Notes under the pieces: model-generated | Seen by the model: only the letters and a program-made list of their open reading frames with translations | Told to the model about the DNA's origin: nothing | Databases searched by the model: none | Origin: Flavobacteriales bacterium | Lineage (GTDB): Bacteria > Bacteroidota > Bacteroidia > Flavobacteriales_F > PHOS-HE28 | DNA: 64,000 nt | Assembly (NCBI GenBank): GCA_016704485.1 | Contig: JADJAA010000001.1 | Span: forward strand, 2,137,501 to 2,201,500 | Direction: 5' to 3' | Shown here: positions 1 to 9,728 of the stretch, piece after piece | Numbering within the stretch: position 1 is the stretch's first letter | Layout of the letters: every line of letters begins with the position of its first letter | Position numbers and translations under genes: made by a program

Positions 1-197
1 TCCTAGATCCGGGTAGGATCATTCGGGATCCTCTTTGTAGTACCCAACCAATAGGTGGACCGAATAGTTAGCGTTCTTATTCTTGCTCGGGTCTATTGGG
101 CGTAGCAGCAGAGGTTAACTCATTAACGCCTTTCAGATCTTCGCACGATCTTTGCACAACTGGTATAATTCCGAACTGAAACTCGTATCAATTGGCA

Positions 198-1568
198 ATG
201 ATCTGGTCCAAAGCAATTCGTCAATTCTTCATCGGTGCGCTTACATCGTTATTCTGCATCAGCAGTTCAACGGTCCGGACCCAAACGATCTCGGGATCTT
301 TCGAGTTTGAACCCAGTACCTCATTGCCAGAGCAAGTGGTCCTATGGAATACTTTCGGTGGAGAGCATACCAGGATCGATTCTGCTTTGGTGAGAAAGAA
401 TGCTACGTTCAGTTTTGAGGACCGTGCGTACGCCACTGGATTCTATCAGCTTACAGTCAATGATACCGACCTGGTCGATATCATTCTCGATCCGCACGAA
501 ACAGAACTGAACTTGCGCTTTAGCGGTAGGCCACTCCAAGAACATGTGCAGATCATCGCTTCATTGGAGAACCAGCGTTTGTGGGAGTATAAGGCAATTA
601 GCAGGGATAGTCAGGAAAGGGCAAGGGATAATTTGAAGGCACGTAGCGGTTCTTCATACCATGATACTGTGGCCAGACAACGATTCGATAGCATTGATGC
701 ATCGATAATTGCGGCCAAACAATCGAATTTGGATCGTTTGATCGAACAGGATCCTTCAAGTTATTTTACGAAAATGGTGGTGGCCGATCGCCAACTTATG
801 AGCTCCATACCAATGGGATTCGAGGCTATTCGCGATGCTTTTGATTGGTCCGATGGAGAATTGTTGCGAAGTGCTATTCACGATAAAGCTGTAATGGCCG
901 TTCTGCAAAGTATTCCCATGGATATGGAGAATGGCTTGGTCAGGGTATGTGATTCGGTGCTTTTCTGGAGTGAACCTGATCTGGAGTGTTGGTCCCGAAC
1001 ACGTGCGTTGCTAATTGAACTGTTTGATCAATATGGCCCTGACCATGTAACGCAACATTTGGTCGATAGCTACGTGGTTGGAGAAAAGGTATTGGTTCCT
1101 CCGGATAACGACCTGCTGCGAATAGTAGCTGAATTGCTTCGCGTTACAGTTGGCGCAAAAGCACCTGATGGCAAATTGCCGGACCCATTAACTAAGGATA
1201 CCACGGATATTGCAACCTTGCTTTCCACGGCAAAATACACTGCGCTCTTCTTTTATTCCAGTACGTGCGATCATTGTCACGATCAAATGCCCGGATTGCG
1301 CCAACTTTATGCGGATGAACATGGAAAAGGATTCGAGATTATTGGGATCGCTTTGGATGCGGATACGATGGAGTTCAAAGAAACGATCACGGTCGAAAAG
1401 CTGAATTGGCCCTGTTTTTCAGAACTGATCGGATGGGGTTCTCCACTCGCGAAGGCATATGCCGTAAGGTCAACACCAAGTTTCTTCCTGCTGTCAAGAG
1501 ATGGTATCATCGTGGCGAAGCCAACGGACCATGAAGAACTTAGAGAGCTATTGGAAGGGTTGTTCTAG
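198..1568 (+). CDS. Exported thioredoxin-like (TlpA/ResA-type) protein
   Basis: A 456-residue protein with an N-terminal signal-like hydrophobic segment, a beta-rich N-terminal region resembling the DUF4369-type domain found before Bacteroidota thioredoxins, a helical middle, and a C-terminal thioredoxin fold. The redox motif CDHC lies near residue 357, followed by the expected RSTPSFFLL cis-proline segment. It probably acts in the periplasm or on the outer membrane in thiol-disulfide exchange, but the substrate is unknown. An in-frame TTG lies at 192; the ATG at 198 is preferred because it gives a normal signal peptide. It converges with ispE only 7 bp away. The 197 bp before it contain no feature I can support. 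Confidence 0.85.
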   Translation: MIWSKAIRQFFIGALTSLFCISSSTVRTQTISGSFEFEPSTSLPEQVVLWNTFGGEHTRIDSALVRKNATFSFEDRAYATGFYQLTVNDTDLVDIILDPHETELNLRFSGRPLQEHVQIIASLENQRLWEYKAISRDSQERARDNLKARSGSSYHDTVARQRFDSIDASIIAAKQSNLDRLIEQDPSSYFTKMVVADRQLMSSIPMGFEAIRDAFDWSDGELLRSAIHDKAVMAVLQSIPMDMENGLVRVCDSVLFWSEPDLECWSRTRALLIELFDQYGPDHVTQHLVDSYVVGEKVLVPPDNDLLRIVAELLRVTVGAKAPDGKLPDPLTKDTTDIATLLSTAKYTALFFYSSTCDHCHDQMPGLRQLYADEHGKGFEIIGIALDADTMEFKETITVEKLNWPCFSELIGWGSPLAKAYAVRSTPSFFLLSRDGIIVAKPTDHEELRELLEGLF

Positions 1569-1575
1569 GAGGTGG

Positions 1576-2430
1576 TCAGAATTGGAAACTCCAGGTCCTA
1601 TGGTCACTAGGCCATTCCAAGATCGGTGGCGGTGTAGTGAACAACCCAAAGACAGTTGAACCTGATCCAGACATTGCTGCGTGAAATGCACCGGCTTCGA
1701 TCAACTTTTTGAAGGCCTGTTCCACTTGAGGATAGGTATTGAACACGTGATCCTCCATTACGTTCGGGATCAACTCACGGATCGCTGAGTTAGAAAAAGT
1801 AGAAACTGGCCCCTTGTTCATTAACCCGATCGCTTTATCCCAATTTGCTCCGAAAGAACGGCCCGTTGGTCTGGTATTGCGGTACACTTCCGGGGTTGGA
1901 ACATGTAAACCAGGATTGACAATTAATACCCAATGACCTTTAAGATCCAGATCCAGTGAACGCAGTATTTCTCCTCGCCCTTCCGCAAGTTGAGGGCCAT
2001 TGGTCAAAAAGAATGGGCAATCACTTCCAAGGGATGCAGCCAAGGAATGAAGTTCGTTAGTACTTATGCCGAGGTCCAACAAATTGTTCAACAATAGAAG
2101 TGTATGTGCAGCGTCGCTCGAACCACCTCCAAGTCCAGCCCCTAGTGGGACTACTTTGTGTAAGTGCAGTCGAATACCCGGCATTATTCGCGTAGCATAA
2201 AGTTTCTGGGCGGCACGCCAACACAGATCGCTTTCCAAGGTTCCGGCAATGGAAATACCCGTTCGTGTGTAGGATATTTCACCCTGGCCAAGACTAGGGT
2301 CCTTCACAGCTTCCAAAATATCCTGCAATGGAATCGGCACCATTGCGGTCTCAATATCATGAAACCCATCTTCGCGTTTGCGCACGACATTCAAGCCTAG
2401 ATTGATCTTGGCATGTGGAAAGATGATCAT
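1576..2430 (-). CDS. ispE: 4-diphosphocytidyl-2-C-methyl-D-erythritol kinase
   Basis: A 284-residue GHMP kinase of the non-mevalonate (MEP) isoprenoid pathway. It phosphorylates the 2-hydroxyl of CDP-methylerythritol using ATP in the cytoplasm. The N-terminal PHAKINLGLNV segment, the ATP-binding glycine loop PLGAGLGGGSSDAA (about residues 94-107) and the C-terminal AMSGSGSTVFGLF segment are all in family positions, and the length is normal. It is divergent from accA, with about 100 bp between starts, and tail-to-tail with the thioredoxin-like gene. Nothing is missing, so the assignment is secure. Confidence 0.96.
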   Translation of the reverse strand: MIIFPHAKINLGLNVVRKREDGFHDIETAMVPIPLQDILEAVKDPSLGQGEISYTRTGISIAGTLESDLCWRAAQKLYATRIMPGIRLHLHKVVPLGAGLGGGSSDAAHTLLLLNNLLDLGISTNELHSLAASLGSDCPFFLTNGPQLAEGRGEILRSLDLDLKGHWVLIVNPGLHVPTPEVYRNTRPTGRSFGANWDKAIGLMNKGPVSTFSNSAIRELIPNVMEDHVFNTYPQVEQAFKKLIEAGAFHAAMSGSGSTVFGLFTTPPPILEWPSDHRTWSFQF

Positions 2431-2501
2431 ATCGGGTCGCTAAGGTATTGGAGGAAATGATGGTTGGTCTAAAATGGTGTGGTCGGTTATTTCCATCCTC
2501 C

Positions 2502-2509
2502 TACCTTCG
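2502..2509 (+). promoter_or_regulatory. Possible -7 element of accA promoter
   Basis: TACCTTCG is one base from the Bacteroidota -7 consensus TAnnTTTG and lies 19 bp before the accA ATG. No well-spaced TTG -33 element is seen, so the call is weak. Confidence 0.3.
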
Positions 2510-2528
2510 CTCTTCTTAACCAGTCCGT

Positions 2529-3521
2529 ATGCAGACATTCTTGGAGTTTGAAAAGCCGATACAGAACATCATCGAGCAGATCGAAAAATTGAAGGACGTG
2601 GCTTCACAAGGTGAGGTGGATGTAAAGTCCACATTGAAAGACCTTGAGAAGAAATTGGCACAGACGCGGAAGTCAATTTACAGCGACCTAACACCTTGGG
2701 AACGTGTTCAAGTTAGCCGCCATCCGGATCGGCCATACACATTGAAGTATATCAATGAAATGAGCGACGGCACGTTCATAGAGCTGCACGGTGACCGTAC
2801 GGTTAAGGACGATAAGGCAATGGTGGGTGGATTCGGTTCCTTGGATGGCCGAACGGTAATGTTCATTGGACAACAAAAAGGCGTTAATACGAAAATGCGT
2901 CAATTCCGGAATTTCGGAATGCCGAATCCTGAAGGTTATCGAAAAGCCTTACGGTTGATGAAGTTGGCTGAAAAGTTCAATAAACCCGTGGTGACATTGA
3001 TCGATACGCCGGGAGCATTCCCGGGTCTCGAAGCAGAAGAACGCGGCCAAGGTGAGGCCATTGCCCGTAATTTGATCGAAATGATGCAATTACGTGTTCC
3101 AGTGATCTGCGTGATCATTGGCGAAGGCGCTTCAGGTGGTGCATTAGGGATCGGTATCGGTGATAAAGTTTTGATGATGGAGAATACGTGGTACTCGGTG
3201 ATCTCTCCGGAATCATGCTCCTCCATTCTTTGGCGCTCATGGGATTATAAGGAGATCGCCGCAAGTGCGTTGAAGCTTACTGCTAAGGATATGCTTGCGA
3301 ATAAATTGATCGATGGTATTATTAATGAGCCTGTCGGCGGTGCGCACGCAGATCCGGATGAGGCTTGCAAAAAAGTGCGGACTGAATTGAACAAGCAACT
3401 TGAACAGTTGGTGAAACTCGCGCCCGATAAGCTGGTGGAGCGGAGGATCAAGAAATTCTGTGAAATGGGTGTGGTGCTAAAAGGCAAGCCACTGCGCAAT
3501 GCGAAAGGTGAAGTGATCTAG
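2529..3521 (+). CDS. accA: Acetyl-CoA carboxylase carboxyltransferase subunit alpha
   Basis: A 330-residue protein, close to the usual 315-325. It forms the carboxyltransferase with AccD and moves the carboxyl group from biotin to acetyl-CoA, the committed step of fatty-acid synthesis. It has the N-terminal helical region (FLEFEKPIQNIIEQIEKL) and the crotonase-like core with RHPDRPYTLKYI, GDR, GGFGSL, DTPGAFPG, ERGQGEAIA and GEGASGGALGIG in order. It is transcribed alone, divergent from ispE. In flavobacterial genomes accA is often near dnaB, as here, with one lipoprotein gene between them (known context, from memory). Confidence 0.97.
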   Translation: MQTFLEFEKPIQNIIEQIEKLKDVASQGEVDVKSTLKDLEKKLAQTRKSIYSDLTPWERVQVSRHPDRPYTLKYINEMSDGTFIELHGDRTVKDDKAMVGGFGSLDGRTVMFIGQQKGVNTKMRQFRNFGMPNPEGYRKALRLMKLAEKFNKPVVTLIDTPGAFPGLEAEERGQGEAIARNLIEMMQLRVPVICVIIGEGASGGALGIGIGDKVLMMENTWYSVISPESCSSILWRSWDYKEIAASALKLTAKDMLANKLIDGIINEPVGGAHADPDEACKKVRTELNKQLEQLVKLAPDKLVERRIKKFCEMGVVLKGKPLRNAKGEVI

Positions 3522-3552
3522 TACTGGGAACTGGATGGGCATCGTTCGAAGC

Positions 3553-4848
3553 TCAACGATTGTGAAGCGTTAATATCGTTCCCGCTTGTAGTGGTATGGT
3601 AACCGATCCAAGAATAGCACCGGAGTTCGGATCCAGCGTAAGCAATTGATCTCCGGATCCAATGTAAACAACTCCGGCAGCGGCTTCATAGGTCAAGGCA
3701 TCGGCAGGTTGTAGAGCGATAGTGATCAGTGTACCTGTGGTTACATCAAATCGTTTTATTTCTCCCCCAACGGCGATGACGAATAGGGCATCATTGATCC
3801 GGGTTGTTGCCGTTATCTCATTTCCGGAGAAAACCTGCATCTCGAACGTTCCACCAAGTGTCGCATGACGTTCGGCGATCACGCCATCGCCATTTCTGTT
3901 GCCGAAGGTGAGGAATGTTTGCTCGGTCCTTCGATACATATCGATCAGGTCAAGGTCCAGTGGCCATTGCTCGTAGAGTGCTCCACTACTGCTGGCATAC
4001 GTTACCAACTTGCGTTGCGGCAACGTATTGCTGCGTTGTTCATTCACAAGAATATCGCCAAGGAACAATGTGTTGTATGGTCTGAAATCCGGAATGGCAA
4101 GTGCCGTGAACTGTTGGGTTCCATTACCGGAATAGCCCCGAATGAATTGATCATTGCTACATAAATAAAGTTTCTTGTCGGTCGGATCAAGATCCAGACC
4201 AGTGAAATACGGATAGGGTAGAGCATTTGAATTATTCACTTGCCACTGACCGCTTGTTCCCGAGGTGGGGTAGGCGATCATTGGGTCATATTGTCCTCCA
4301 GCTATGTAGAGATGTTGTGTGCCACCATCGATAGCAGATCCATAGAATTCATTGATCATGGCAAACGTGGAGATCGATCCAACACTATCGATCTTGGCGA
4401 TCAGGGCAGGGCTACTGCCGTTGGGTGGTGTTACGTAGATAGCGCGAAGTCTAAGCGGAGCTGCGTGTATGTTGATCGAATGGAAAGCGCGTCCTTCATT
4501 AGTACCATCGAATGCACGAGCGATCAATTTATAGGGTCCGCTCAGTATGCGCTCATCGGTGATGGTCAATTCGCGCTCGATCGTTACGCTCGTGCCAGCA
4601 AGATCGGCAGTAAATCCAGGAGCGATCGGAATATTGTTGTCATCCACGATCATCACGGACAAGCTCTCCAATGCTCTGTCATCCGTCACTTTTACACGAA
4701 TGATGAACGCCGCAGGAACTTGAGCGGTGAACGAATTGCCGGGCAATTCGAATTCAACGTGCGGTGAATTCTCGTCCTTGTCTTTACGACAACTGGTTGA
4801 AAAGAGCAACAGAACGATCAATATCCACAAGATCCAACGCGTTGGCAT
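3553..4848 (-). CDS. Lipoprotein with Ig-like and beta-propeller-like regions
   Basis: A 431-residue predicted lipoprotein. The N-terminus has a hydrophobic stretch ending in LLLFSTSC, a good lipobox with Cys at about residue 20, followed by KDKDEN. Residues about 30-130 look like a beta-sandwich (cadherin/Ig-like: VEFELPGNSFTAQ, KVTDDRALESLSV). The remainder has repeated short blade-like strands (TKKLYLCSNDQ, AAGVVYIGSGDQLLTLDPN) typical of PQQ-like or NHL-like propellers. No catalytic residues were recognised. It probably sits at the outer membrane; function unknown. It stands alone between two plus-strand genes. Confidence 0.75.
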   Translation of the reverse strand: MPTRWILWILIVLLLFSTSCRKDKDENSPHVEFELPGNSFTAQVPAAFIIRVKVTDDRALESLSVMIVDDNNIPIAPGFTADLAGTSVTIERELTITDERILSGPYKLIARAFDGTNEGRAFHSINIHAAPLRLRAIYVTPPNGSSPALIAKIDSVGSISTFAMINEFYGSAIDGGTQHLYIAGGQYDPMIAYPTSGTSGQWQVNNSNALPYPYFTGLDLDPTDKKLYLCSNDQFIRGYSGNGTQQFTALAIPDFRPYNTLFLGDILVNEQRSNTLPQRKLVTYASSSGALYEQWPLDLDLIDMYRRTEQTFLTFGNRNGDGVIAERHATLGGTFEMQVFSGNEITATTRINDALFVIAVGGEIKRFDVTTGTLITIALQPADALTYEAAAGVVYIGSGDQLLTLDPNSGAILGSVTIPLQAGTILTLHNR

Positions 4849-5067
4849 TGCCGAAAGTTACGGTAGACCGCAACATTCATTTCGGGGATCAAAGATGTAC
4901 ACAGCATTTTTGTTGATCCTACGGAGAATAGTTGTAAACATTCCTGACCGATCGACAGGAGGATGGCTCTACATTTGACACCCCAATCCCCAAAAACAGT
5001 TCTGTTCAATGGATCGCTCGCACATATGTCGAGGGACACTGAATACGTTAGGTGGGTTAAGCAATGA

Positions 5068-6615
5068 ATGGCTGAGATATCTACACCAAGATCATTTGAT
5101 AAGCAACGAGGAGTAGCGCGTCGGCAAGCGTCTTCATTGATGGATACGGCGATAGAAGCTGGTAAGCTTCCACCACAAGCTCCGGAATTGGAACAGGCCG
5201 TTCTGGGTGCGTTGATGCTGGAAAGGAATGCCGTGAACGAAGCGATCGATATCCTGCAACCGGAGAGCTTCTATGTGGAAGCACATCGCAAGATCTTTGA
5301 TGCCATTCTTGGTCTGTTCCGGAATGATCAACCGATCGACATCCTCACGGTCACGGAGGAATTGAAAAAGCGCGGCGAGCTTGATGTCGTAGGTGGACCA
5401 TTCTACATCAGCCAACTCACGAACAAAGTTGCAAGCAGTGCCAACGTGCAGTACCACGCACGCATCATCAGCCAAAAACATATCCTCCGTGAATTGATCC
5501 GCATCAGTTCCGATACAATGCGCGATGCATACGAGGATAGTGCCGACGTATTCGATCTGCTGGACAAGACAGAACAAGATCTGTATACCGTAACCAGTGG
5601 AAACCTGAAACGGAACTACGAACCCATGAGCGATCTGATACAGGGAGCCATTGAGCAGATCGAGAACGCGAAGACCAAGACCGGTGGCGTTAGCGGTGTT
5701 CCTACAGGTTTCGTGCAATTGGATAAGCTCACAGCAGGTTGGCAACGCAGTGATATGGTGATCGTGGCGGCACGACCAGCAATGGGAAAAACATCCTTCG
5801 TGCTCAGCATGGCCCGGAATATCGCGGTTGAACATAAACGTGCCGTTGCAGTGTTCAGCTTGGAAATGAGCAGCACGCAGTTGGTCACACGTTTGATCGC
5901 AAGTGAAGCAGGGATCAGTTCAGAGAAATTGCGGAAAGGAGATCTCACGGATAGCGAGTTCACCATCCTGCACCAACATATTGCACGTCTTACCAATGCG
6001 CCCATCTATATTGATGATACGCCGGGCTTGAATATCTTCGAGCTACGCGCTAAGGCCCGCAGATTGAAAAGCCAGCACAATGTGGATCTGATCATCATTG
6101 ATTACCTGCAGCTTATGACCGCTGGTGGGGATAGCAAAGGGGGTAACCGGGAACAGGAGATCAGTAGTATTTCGCGTTCCATAAAAAGTATCGCCAAGGA
6201 ATTGGATATTCCCATCATTGCACTCTCACAGCTAAGTCGTGCAGTGGAAACACGCGGTGGTGATAAGCGACCGATGTTGAGCGATCTCCGTGAATCGGGC
6301 GCTATTGAGCAGGACGCGGATATCGTTTGTTTCCTGTATCGGCCTGAGTATTACAAGATCTACGAGGATGAACATGGTAGTACGCTTGGCGTGGGTGAGG
6401 TGATCGTGGCCAAGCATAGGAATGGTGCAATAGATACCGTTAGGCTTCGTTTCATTCCTGAGTTGGCTAAATTTGCTGACCTGGAGACCATGTCCGGTGG
6501 TTTCGGGAATGATGGCATGGGAATGGATGAGGATGGTGGAAATGCCTTCCGCACTGTTACCCGCCAAAGCCGCATGAACGATGAAAACGATTTCGACGAC
6601 GCTGCACCGTTCTAA
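5068..6615 (+). CDS. dnaB: Replicative DNA helicase DnaB
   Basis: A 515-residue hexameric 5'-3' replicative helicase. The N-terminal DnaB domain begins PPQAPELEQAVLGALMLE; the RecA-like C-terminal domain carries Walker A AARPAMGKTS (about residues 232-241), Walker B LIIIDYLQLM, and the family motifs SLEMS, LSQLSRAVETR and LRESGAIEQDAD. An acidic, glycine- and methionine-rich tail follows. ATG codons occur at 5064 and 5068; only 5068 is in frame. The next gene starts 35 bp before the dnaB stop, so the two are probably co-transcribed. No intein or frameshift is seen. Confidence 0.97.
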   Translation: MAEISTPRSFDKQRGVARRQASSLMDTAIEAGKLPPQAPELEQAVLGALMLERNAVNEAIDILQPESFYVEAHRKIFDAILGLFRNDQPIDILTVTEELKKRGELDVVGGPFYISQLTNKVASSANVQYHARIISQKHILRELIRISSDTMRDAYEDSADVFDLLDKTEQDLYTVTSGNLKRNYEPMSDLIQGAIEQIENAKTKTGGVSGVPTGFVQLDKLTAGWQRSDMVIVAARPAMGKTSFVLSMARNIAVEHKRAVAVFSLEMSSTQLVTRLIASEAGISSEKLRKGDLTDSEFTILHQHIARLTNAPIYIDDTPGLNIFELRAKARRLKSQHNVDLIIIDYLQLMTAGGDSKGGNREQEISSISRSIKSIAKELDIPIIALSQLSRAVETRGGDKRPMLSDLRESGAIEQDADIVCFLYRPEYYKIYEDEHGSTLGVGEVIVAKHRNGAIDTVRLRFIPELAKFADLETMSGGFGNDGMGMDEDGGNAFRTVTRQSRMNDENDFDDAAPF

Positions 6616-7876
6616 CTTCCTTCGGTTCTCCGTTGTAGTTCTCTTCTTGCTGGTGGGAGGGCGGACCTTCGCTACCAAACTGTTGATCCCCATGGACAAT
6701 AGCCAGCGGGATCATCTCAAAGCATATGGTATCGCTTTTTGGACCTTACAACAGGATCTTCCGATTGACTGGTTACTGAACTACAGAGGTGGTAGCTTTC
6801 TCATCGATCATTACCTGACCTTGGAGCAGGAATGCACCATACGCGGGGTAACCTACCAAGTGATCGCCGACGGTCAAGCTGCACTGATCCTGCAGGAGAT
6901 CAGCGATCCTGAGGCGAATATGGAGGCTGTGAAATTGGAGAAGGTGCCCAAGATCGCCGTGTATGCTCCCGAATCATTTCAACCGTGGGACGATGCTGTT
7001 ACCATGGTCATGACCTATGCGGAAATACCATATGAACGCATCTATGACAAAGAGATCATTGGTGGTGCATTGCCACAATTCGATTGGCTCCATTTGCATC
7101 ACGAGGATTTTACTGGTCAGTACGGTAAATTCTATCGAACCTACCGCAGTGCACCTTGGTACATCGAGAACGTTCGGGAAAGCGAAGAGATGGCAGGTGG
7201 TCTTGGATTTGCCAAAGTGAGTCAAATGAAACTTGCTGTGGCATTGAAGATCCGGGATTACGTGAGTGGTGGTGGTTACCTCTTCACCATGTGTTCGGGA
7301 ACGGATTCATATGACATTGCATTAGCCGCAGAAGGTGTTGATATTTGTGCTCCTGAGTTCGATCATGACCCTATTGATCCGCAGGTACAACAAAAGATCG
7401 ACTTCAATAAAGCATTCGCATTCAAGGATTTCAAATTGATCACGGATCCCATGGTCTACGAATTCTCTGATATCGATGCTACGGATATCCATAGCAGGAT
7501 CGGGCAGGAGCGCGATTTTTTCACGCTCTTCGACTTCAGTGCCAAATGGGATGTGGTGCCTACGATGCTCTGCCAGAGCCATGAGCAAGTGGTCCGCGGT
7601 TTCATGGGCCAGACCACCGCATTCCGAGGCAACTTGGTGAAACCTGGTGTTACGGTAATGGGTGAGAACAAAGCGCAGAGCACGGTGAAATACATTCATG
7701 GTGAATTCGGTCTTGGACAATGGACTTTCTATGGTGGCCACGACCCCGAGGACTATCAGCATATGGTGGGCGATCCGCCCACGGACCTGAGCCTGCACCC
7801 TAATTCTGCAGGCTATCGTTTGATCCTGAACAATATCCTCTTTCCCGCTGCGCGGAAGAAGAAGCAGAAGACCTGA
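6581..7876 (+). CDS. Exported protein of the Bacteroidota family auto-named asparagine synthetase B
   Basis: A 431-residue protein with a clear signal peptide (FLRFSVVVLFLLVGGRTFA). I recognise it from memory as a conserved flavobacterial family next to dnaB/accA that is often labelled asparagine synthetase B. The sequence shows neither the N-terminal Cys of a class II glutaminase nor the SGGxDS pyrophosphatase motif, so that name is not supported. Conserved-looking blocks are FDWLHLHHEDFTGQYGKF, GGGYLFTMCSGTDSYDIAL and GQWTFYGGHDPEDYQH, which recall a class I amidotransferase-like fold with a Cys in CSG (inference). The start overlaps dnaB by 35 bp. The C-terminus is lysine-rich. Function unknown, probably periplasmic. 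Confidence 0.8.
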   Translation: MKTISTTLHRSNFLRFSVVVLFLLVGGRTFATKLLIPMDNSQRDHLKAYGIAFWTLQQDLPIDWLLNYRGGSFLIDHYLTLEQECTIRGVTYQVIADGQAALILQEISDPEANMEAVKLEKVPKIAVYAPESFQPWDDAVTMVMTYAEIPYERIYDKEIIGGALPQFDWLHLHHEDFTGQYGKFYRTYRSAPWYIENVRESEEMAGGLGFAKVSQMKLAVALKIRDYVSGGGYLFTMCSGTDSYDIALAAEGVDICAPEFDHDPIDPQVQQKIDFNKAFAFKDFKLITDPMVYEFSDIDATDIHSRIGQERDFFTLFDFSAKWDVVPTMLCQSHEQVVRGFMGQTTAFRGNLVKPGVTVMGENKAQSTVKYIHGEFGLGQWTFYGGHDPEDYQHMVGDPPTDLSLHPNSAGYRLILNNILFPAARKKKQKT

Positions 7877-8015
7877 GAAGTTTTTTAGTGCTCCATATAG
7901 CTGATCGCGACCGTTGACGCCCATGCATTGTGTTCGGATAGCACGTGTTTTGAGGTGATTTCCGAGATTGATCCGGATCACGTACCTTTAGCAGTGAACC
8001 AAACCCTCATTCAAA

Positions 8016-8960
8016 ATGAAACGAACACTACTTTTTGCTTTTTCCGCAACCCTACTGTTTGCCGCCAATGCGCAAACAGTGATCTATTCAGACGACTTCG
8101 AGTCGTATGCAGCTGGTGATATGGTGGCCGCAACCAACCCCACGAACTGGGCGATCTGGGCCGGTGGTGCTGATCAAGTAATTTCGACGGCTTTTGCAAA
8201 CAGCGGAACTAACAGTATTGCGTGCATTGCAACCGCTGCAGCCGGTGGACCGGGCGACCTATTGCTACGCTTAGGCGATAAAACAACAGGTTCATATGCC
8301 CTTACTTGGAACATGTATGTTCCAACGGGTAAAGGCGGTTACTTCAATATTCAACACATTGAGATCCCTGCGGCTGGGTCCTTCGCTGCGGAAGTGATCT
8401 TACAGGATGGAGGGGCTATTTCAGGTATGGCCGCTGGTGATTCCATAACTGGAACTTACCCACAGGATGCATGGTTCAGCGTTGCCATGGCATTTGATCT
8501 GACGGCAATGACCGCTGTGATCATGGTGGACGGGAATATGGTTTCTTCGTTCGCCTTCAATACCCTTACTGATGGTGCTGCCGGCCCGAACCAACTCGGA
8601 TCGATCGACTTCTTTTCATATGGAGGAGGTACACCGACGGTCGGTGAGTTCTACGTTGATGATGTAGTTTACGTGGACATGAGCACTGATATTAGTGTCG
8701 GTGAGAATTCCGCAAGTAATGCGGTGAGCATTTATCCGGTGCCTGCGGATAACGTATTGTCCATCGCCAATGGAAATGGCAACGGAGCAGCTTCTTGGCA
8801 ATTGATCGATCTGAACGGTCGCGTGGTCATGACCGCAGGGCACACGGTTGCTGCTGGAACTACGGACCATGTTGATATCAGCGGCTTGGCTTCCGGTATC
8901 TATATGATGGAGATCGAGTCGGGCAATATGCGTGAAAGACATCGTATTGTGCGCAATTGA
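8016..8960 (+). CDS. Secreted T9SS type A sorting-domain protein
   Basis: A 314-residue protein with a signal peptide (MKRTLLFAFSATLLFAANAQ), a jelly-roll-like region beginning with SDDFESYAAGD and containing the concanavalin-like pattern YFNIQHIEIP and FYVDDVVYVD, and a C-terminal type A sorting domain starting SIYPVPADNVLSI and ending in RHRIVRN. The family is expected to be exported through the outer membrane by T9SS and anchored or released. The ligand is unknown; a carbohydrate-binding role would be inference. It is monocistronic, closed by a strong terminator at 8982-9011. Confidence 0.8.
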   Translation: MKRTLLFAFSATLLFAANAQTVIYSDDFESYAAGDMVAATNPTNWAIWAGGADQVISTAFANSGTNSIACIATAAAGGPGDLLLRLGDKTTGSYALTWNMYVPTGKGGYFNIQHIEIPAAGSFAAEVILQDGGAISGMAAGDSITGTYPQDAWFSVAMAFDLTAMTAVIMVDGNMVSSFAFNTLTDGAAGPNQLGSIDFFSYGGGTPTVGEFYVDDVVYVDMSTDISVGENSASNAVSIYPVPADNVLSIANGNGNGAASWQLIDLNGRVVMTAGHTVAAGTTDHVDISGLASGIYMMEIESGNMRERHRIVRN

Positions 8961-8981
8961 TACGTGAATAGAACCATAACA

Positions 8982-9011
8982 AAAGAACCCTGCCTATCAG
9001 CGGGGTTCTTT
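8982..9011 (+). terminator. Rho-independent terminator
   Basis: AAAGAACCC at 8982-8990 pairs perfectly with GGGTTCTTT at 9003-9011 around a 12-base loop. It starts 22 bp after the preceding stop codon. The same stem sequence reappears after gyrB. Confidence 0.85.
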
Positions 9012-9130
9012 AGTTATGGAAGTTTCACCTGCACCTAGGATCCGGTCGACCCAATGGACTGCAAACAACAAAGAAATCGTGGCGATCACAATTCAATACT
9101 ATTTTTCCCGACCTAACACGCCGGGTTCAT

Positions 9131-9138
9131 TAGATTTG
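9131..9138 (+). promoter_or_regulatory. -7 promoter element of the DUF5606-pepF pair
   Basis: TAGATTTG matches the Bacteroidota -7 consensus TAnnTTTG exactly and lies 17 bp before the ATG at 9156. A TTG at the -33 position is not obvious. Confidence 0.5.
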
Positions 9139-9155
9139 TCCCTACAACAAATAGC

Positions 9156-9728
9156 ATGGACCTTAGTAAGATCATTTCCATTTCAGGTAAGCCCGGTCTT
9201 TATCGCATTGTAGCGCAGGGCAGGCAAGCACTCATCGTTGAATCGCTGACGGACAATAAGCGTGCTCCTGTGCACAGCAGTGTTAAAGTGAGCTCGTTGG
9301 ACGAGATCAGTATGTTCACCACCGGTGAGGATGTGCCTTTGGCGAAAGTGTTGGAGAGCTTGCATAAAGTGGAGAGTGGTAAGGCCAGCTTGGATCCTAA
9401 GAACGCGGACGACGATAAATTATTCAAGAAATTGGGTGAAGCGCTTCCCGAGCATGATCGCGATCGTATCTACCCAAGTGATGTACGCAAGCTGTTCACC
9501 TGGTATGGTCAATTGTTGAAAGCTGGTGAATTCGACAAGAAAGAAGAGAAAAAGAAAAAGAGCGACGCCAAGGACGGGGACAAGAAGACCAAGTCCAAGA
9601 AAGCAGCAAAAGGAACCGACGAACCGGTAATAAAGAAGGCGAAAAAAGCCGCTGCTCCGAAAAAGCCAGCCGGTACTTCCAAAGCGAAAGCAACTACCAT
9701 GCGTAAATCCGCGCAACGCGGTGGTTAA
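9156..9728 (+). CDS. DUF5606 family protein with lysine-rich tail
   Basis: A 190-residue cytoplasmic protein. Residues 1-130 match the Bacteroidota-specific DUF5606 family as I remember it (LSKIISISGKPGLYRIVAQG at the N-terminus, then YPSDVRKLFTWYGQLL). The tail from about residue 128 is a long Lys/Ala run (EEKKKKSDAKDGDKKTKSK and further KKAAAPKKPA), resembling histone H1-like tails, so nucleic-acid contact is possible but unproven. Its TAA stop directly abuts the ATG of the M3 peptidase at 9729, so the two are one transcriptional unit. Function unknown. Confidence 0.85.
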   Translation: MDLSKIISISGKPGLYRIVAQGRQALIVESLTDNKRAPVHSSVKVSSLDEISMFTTGEDVPLAKVLESLHKVESGKASLDPKNADDDKLFKKLGEALPEHDRDRIYPSDVRKLFTWYGQLLKAGEFDKKEEKKKKSDAKDGDKKTKSKKAAKGTDEPVIKKAKKAAAPKKPAGTSKAKATTMRKSAQRGG

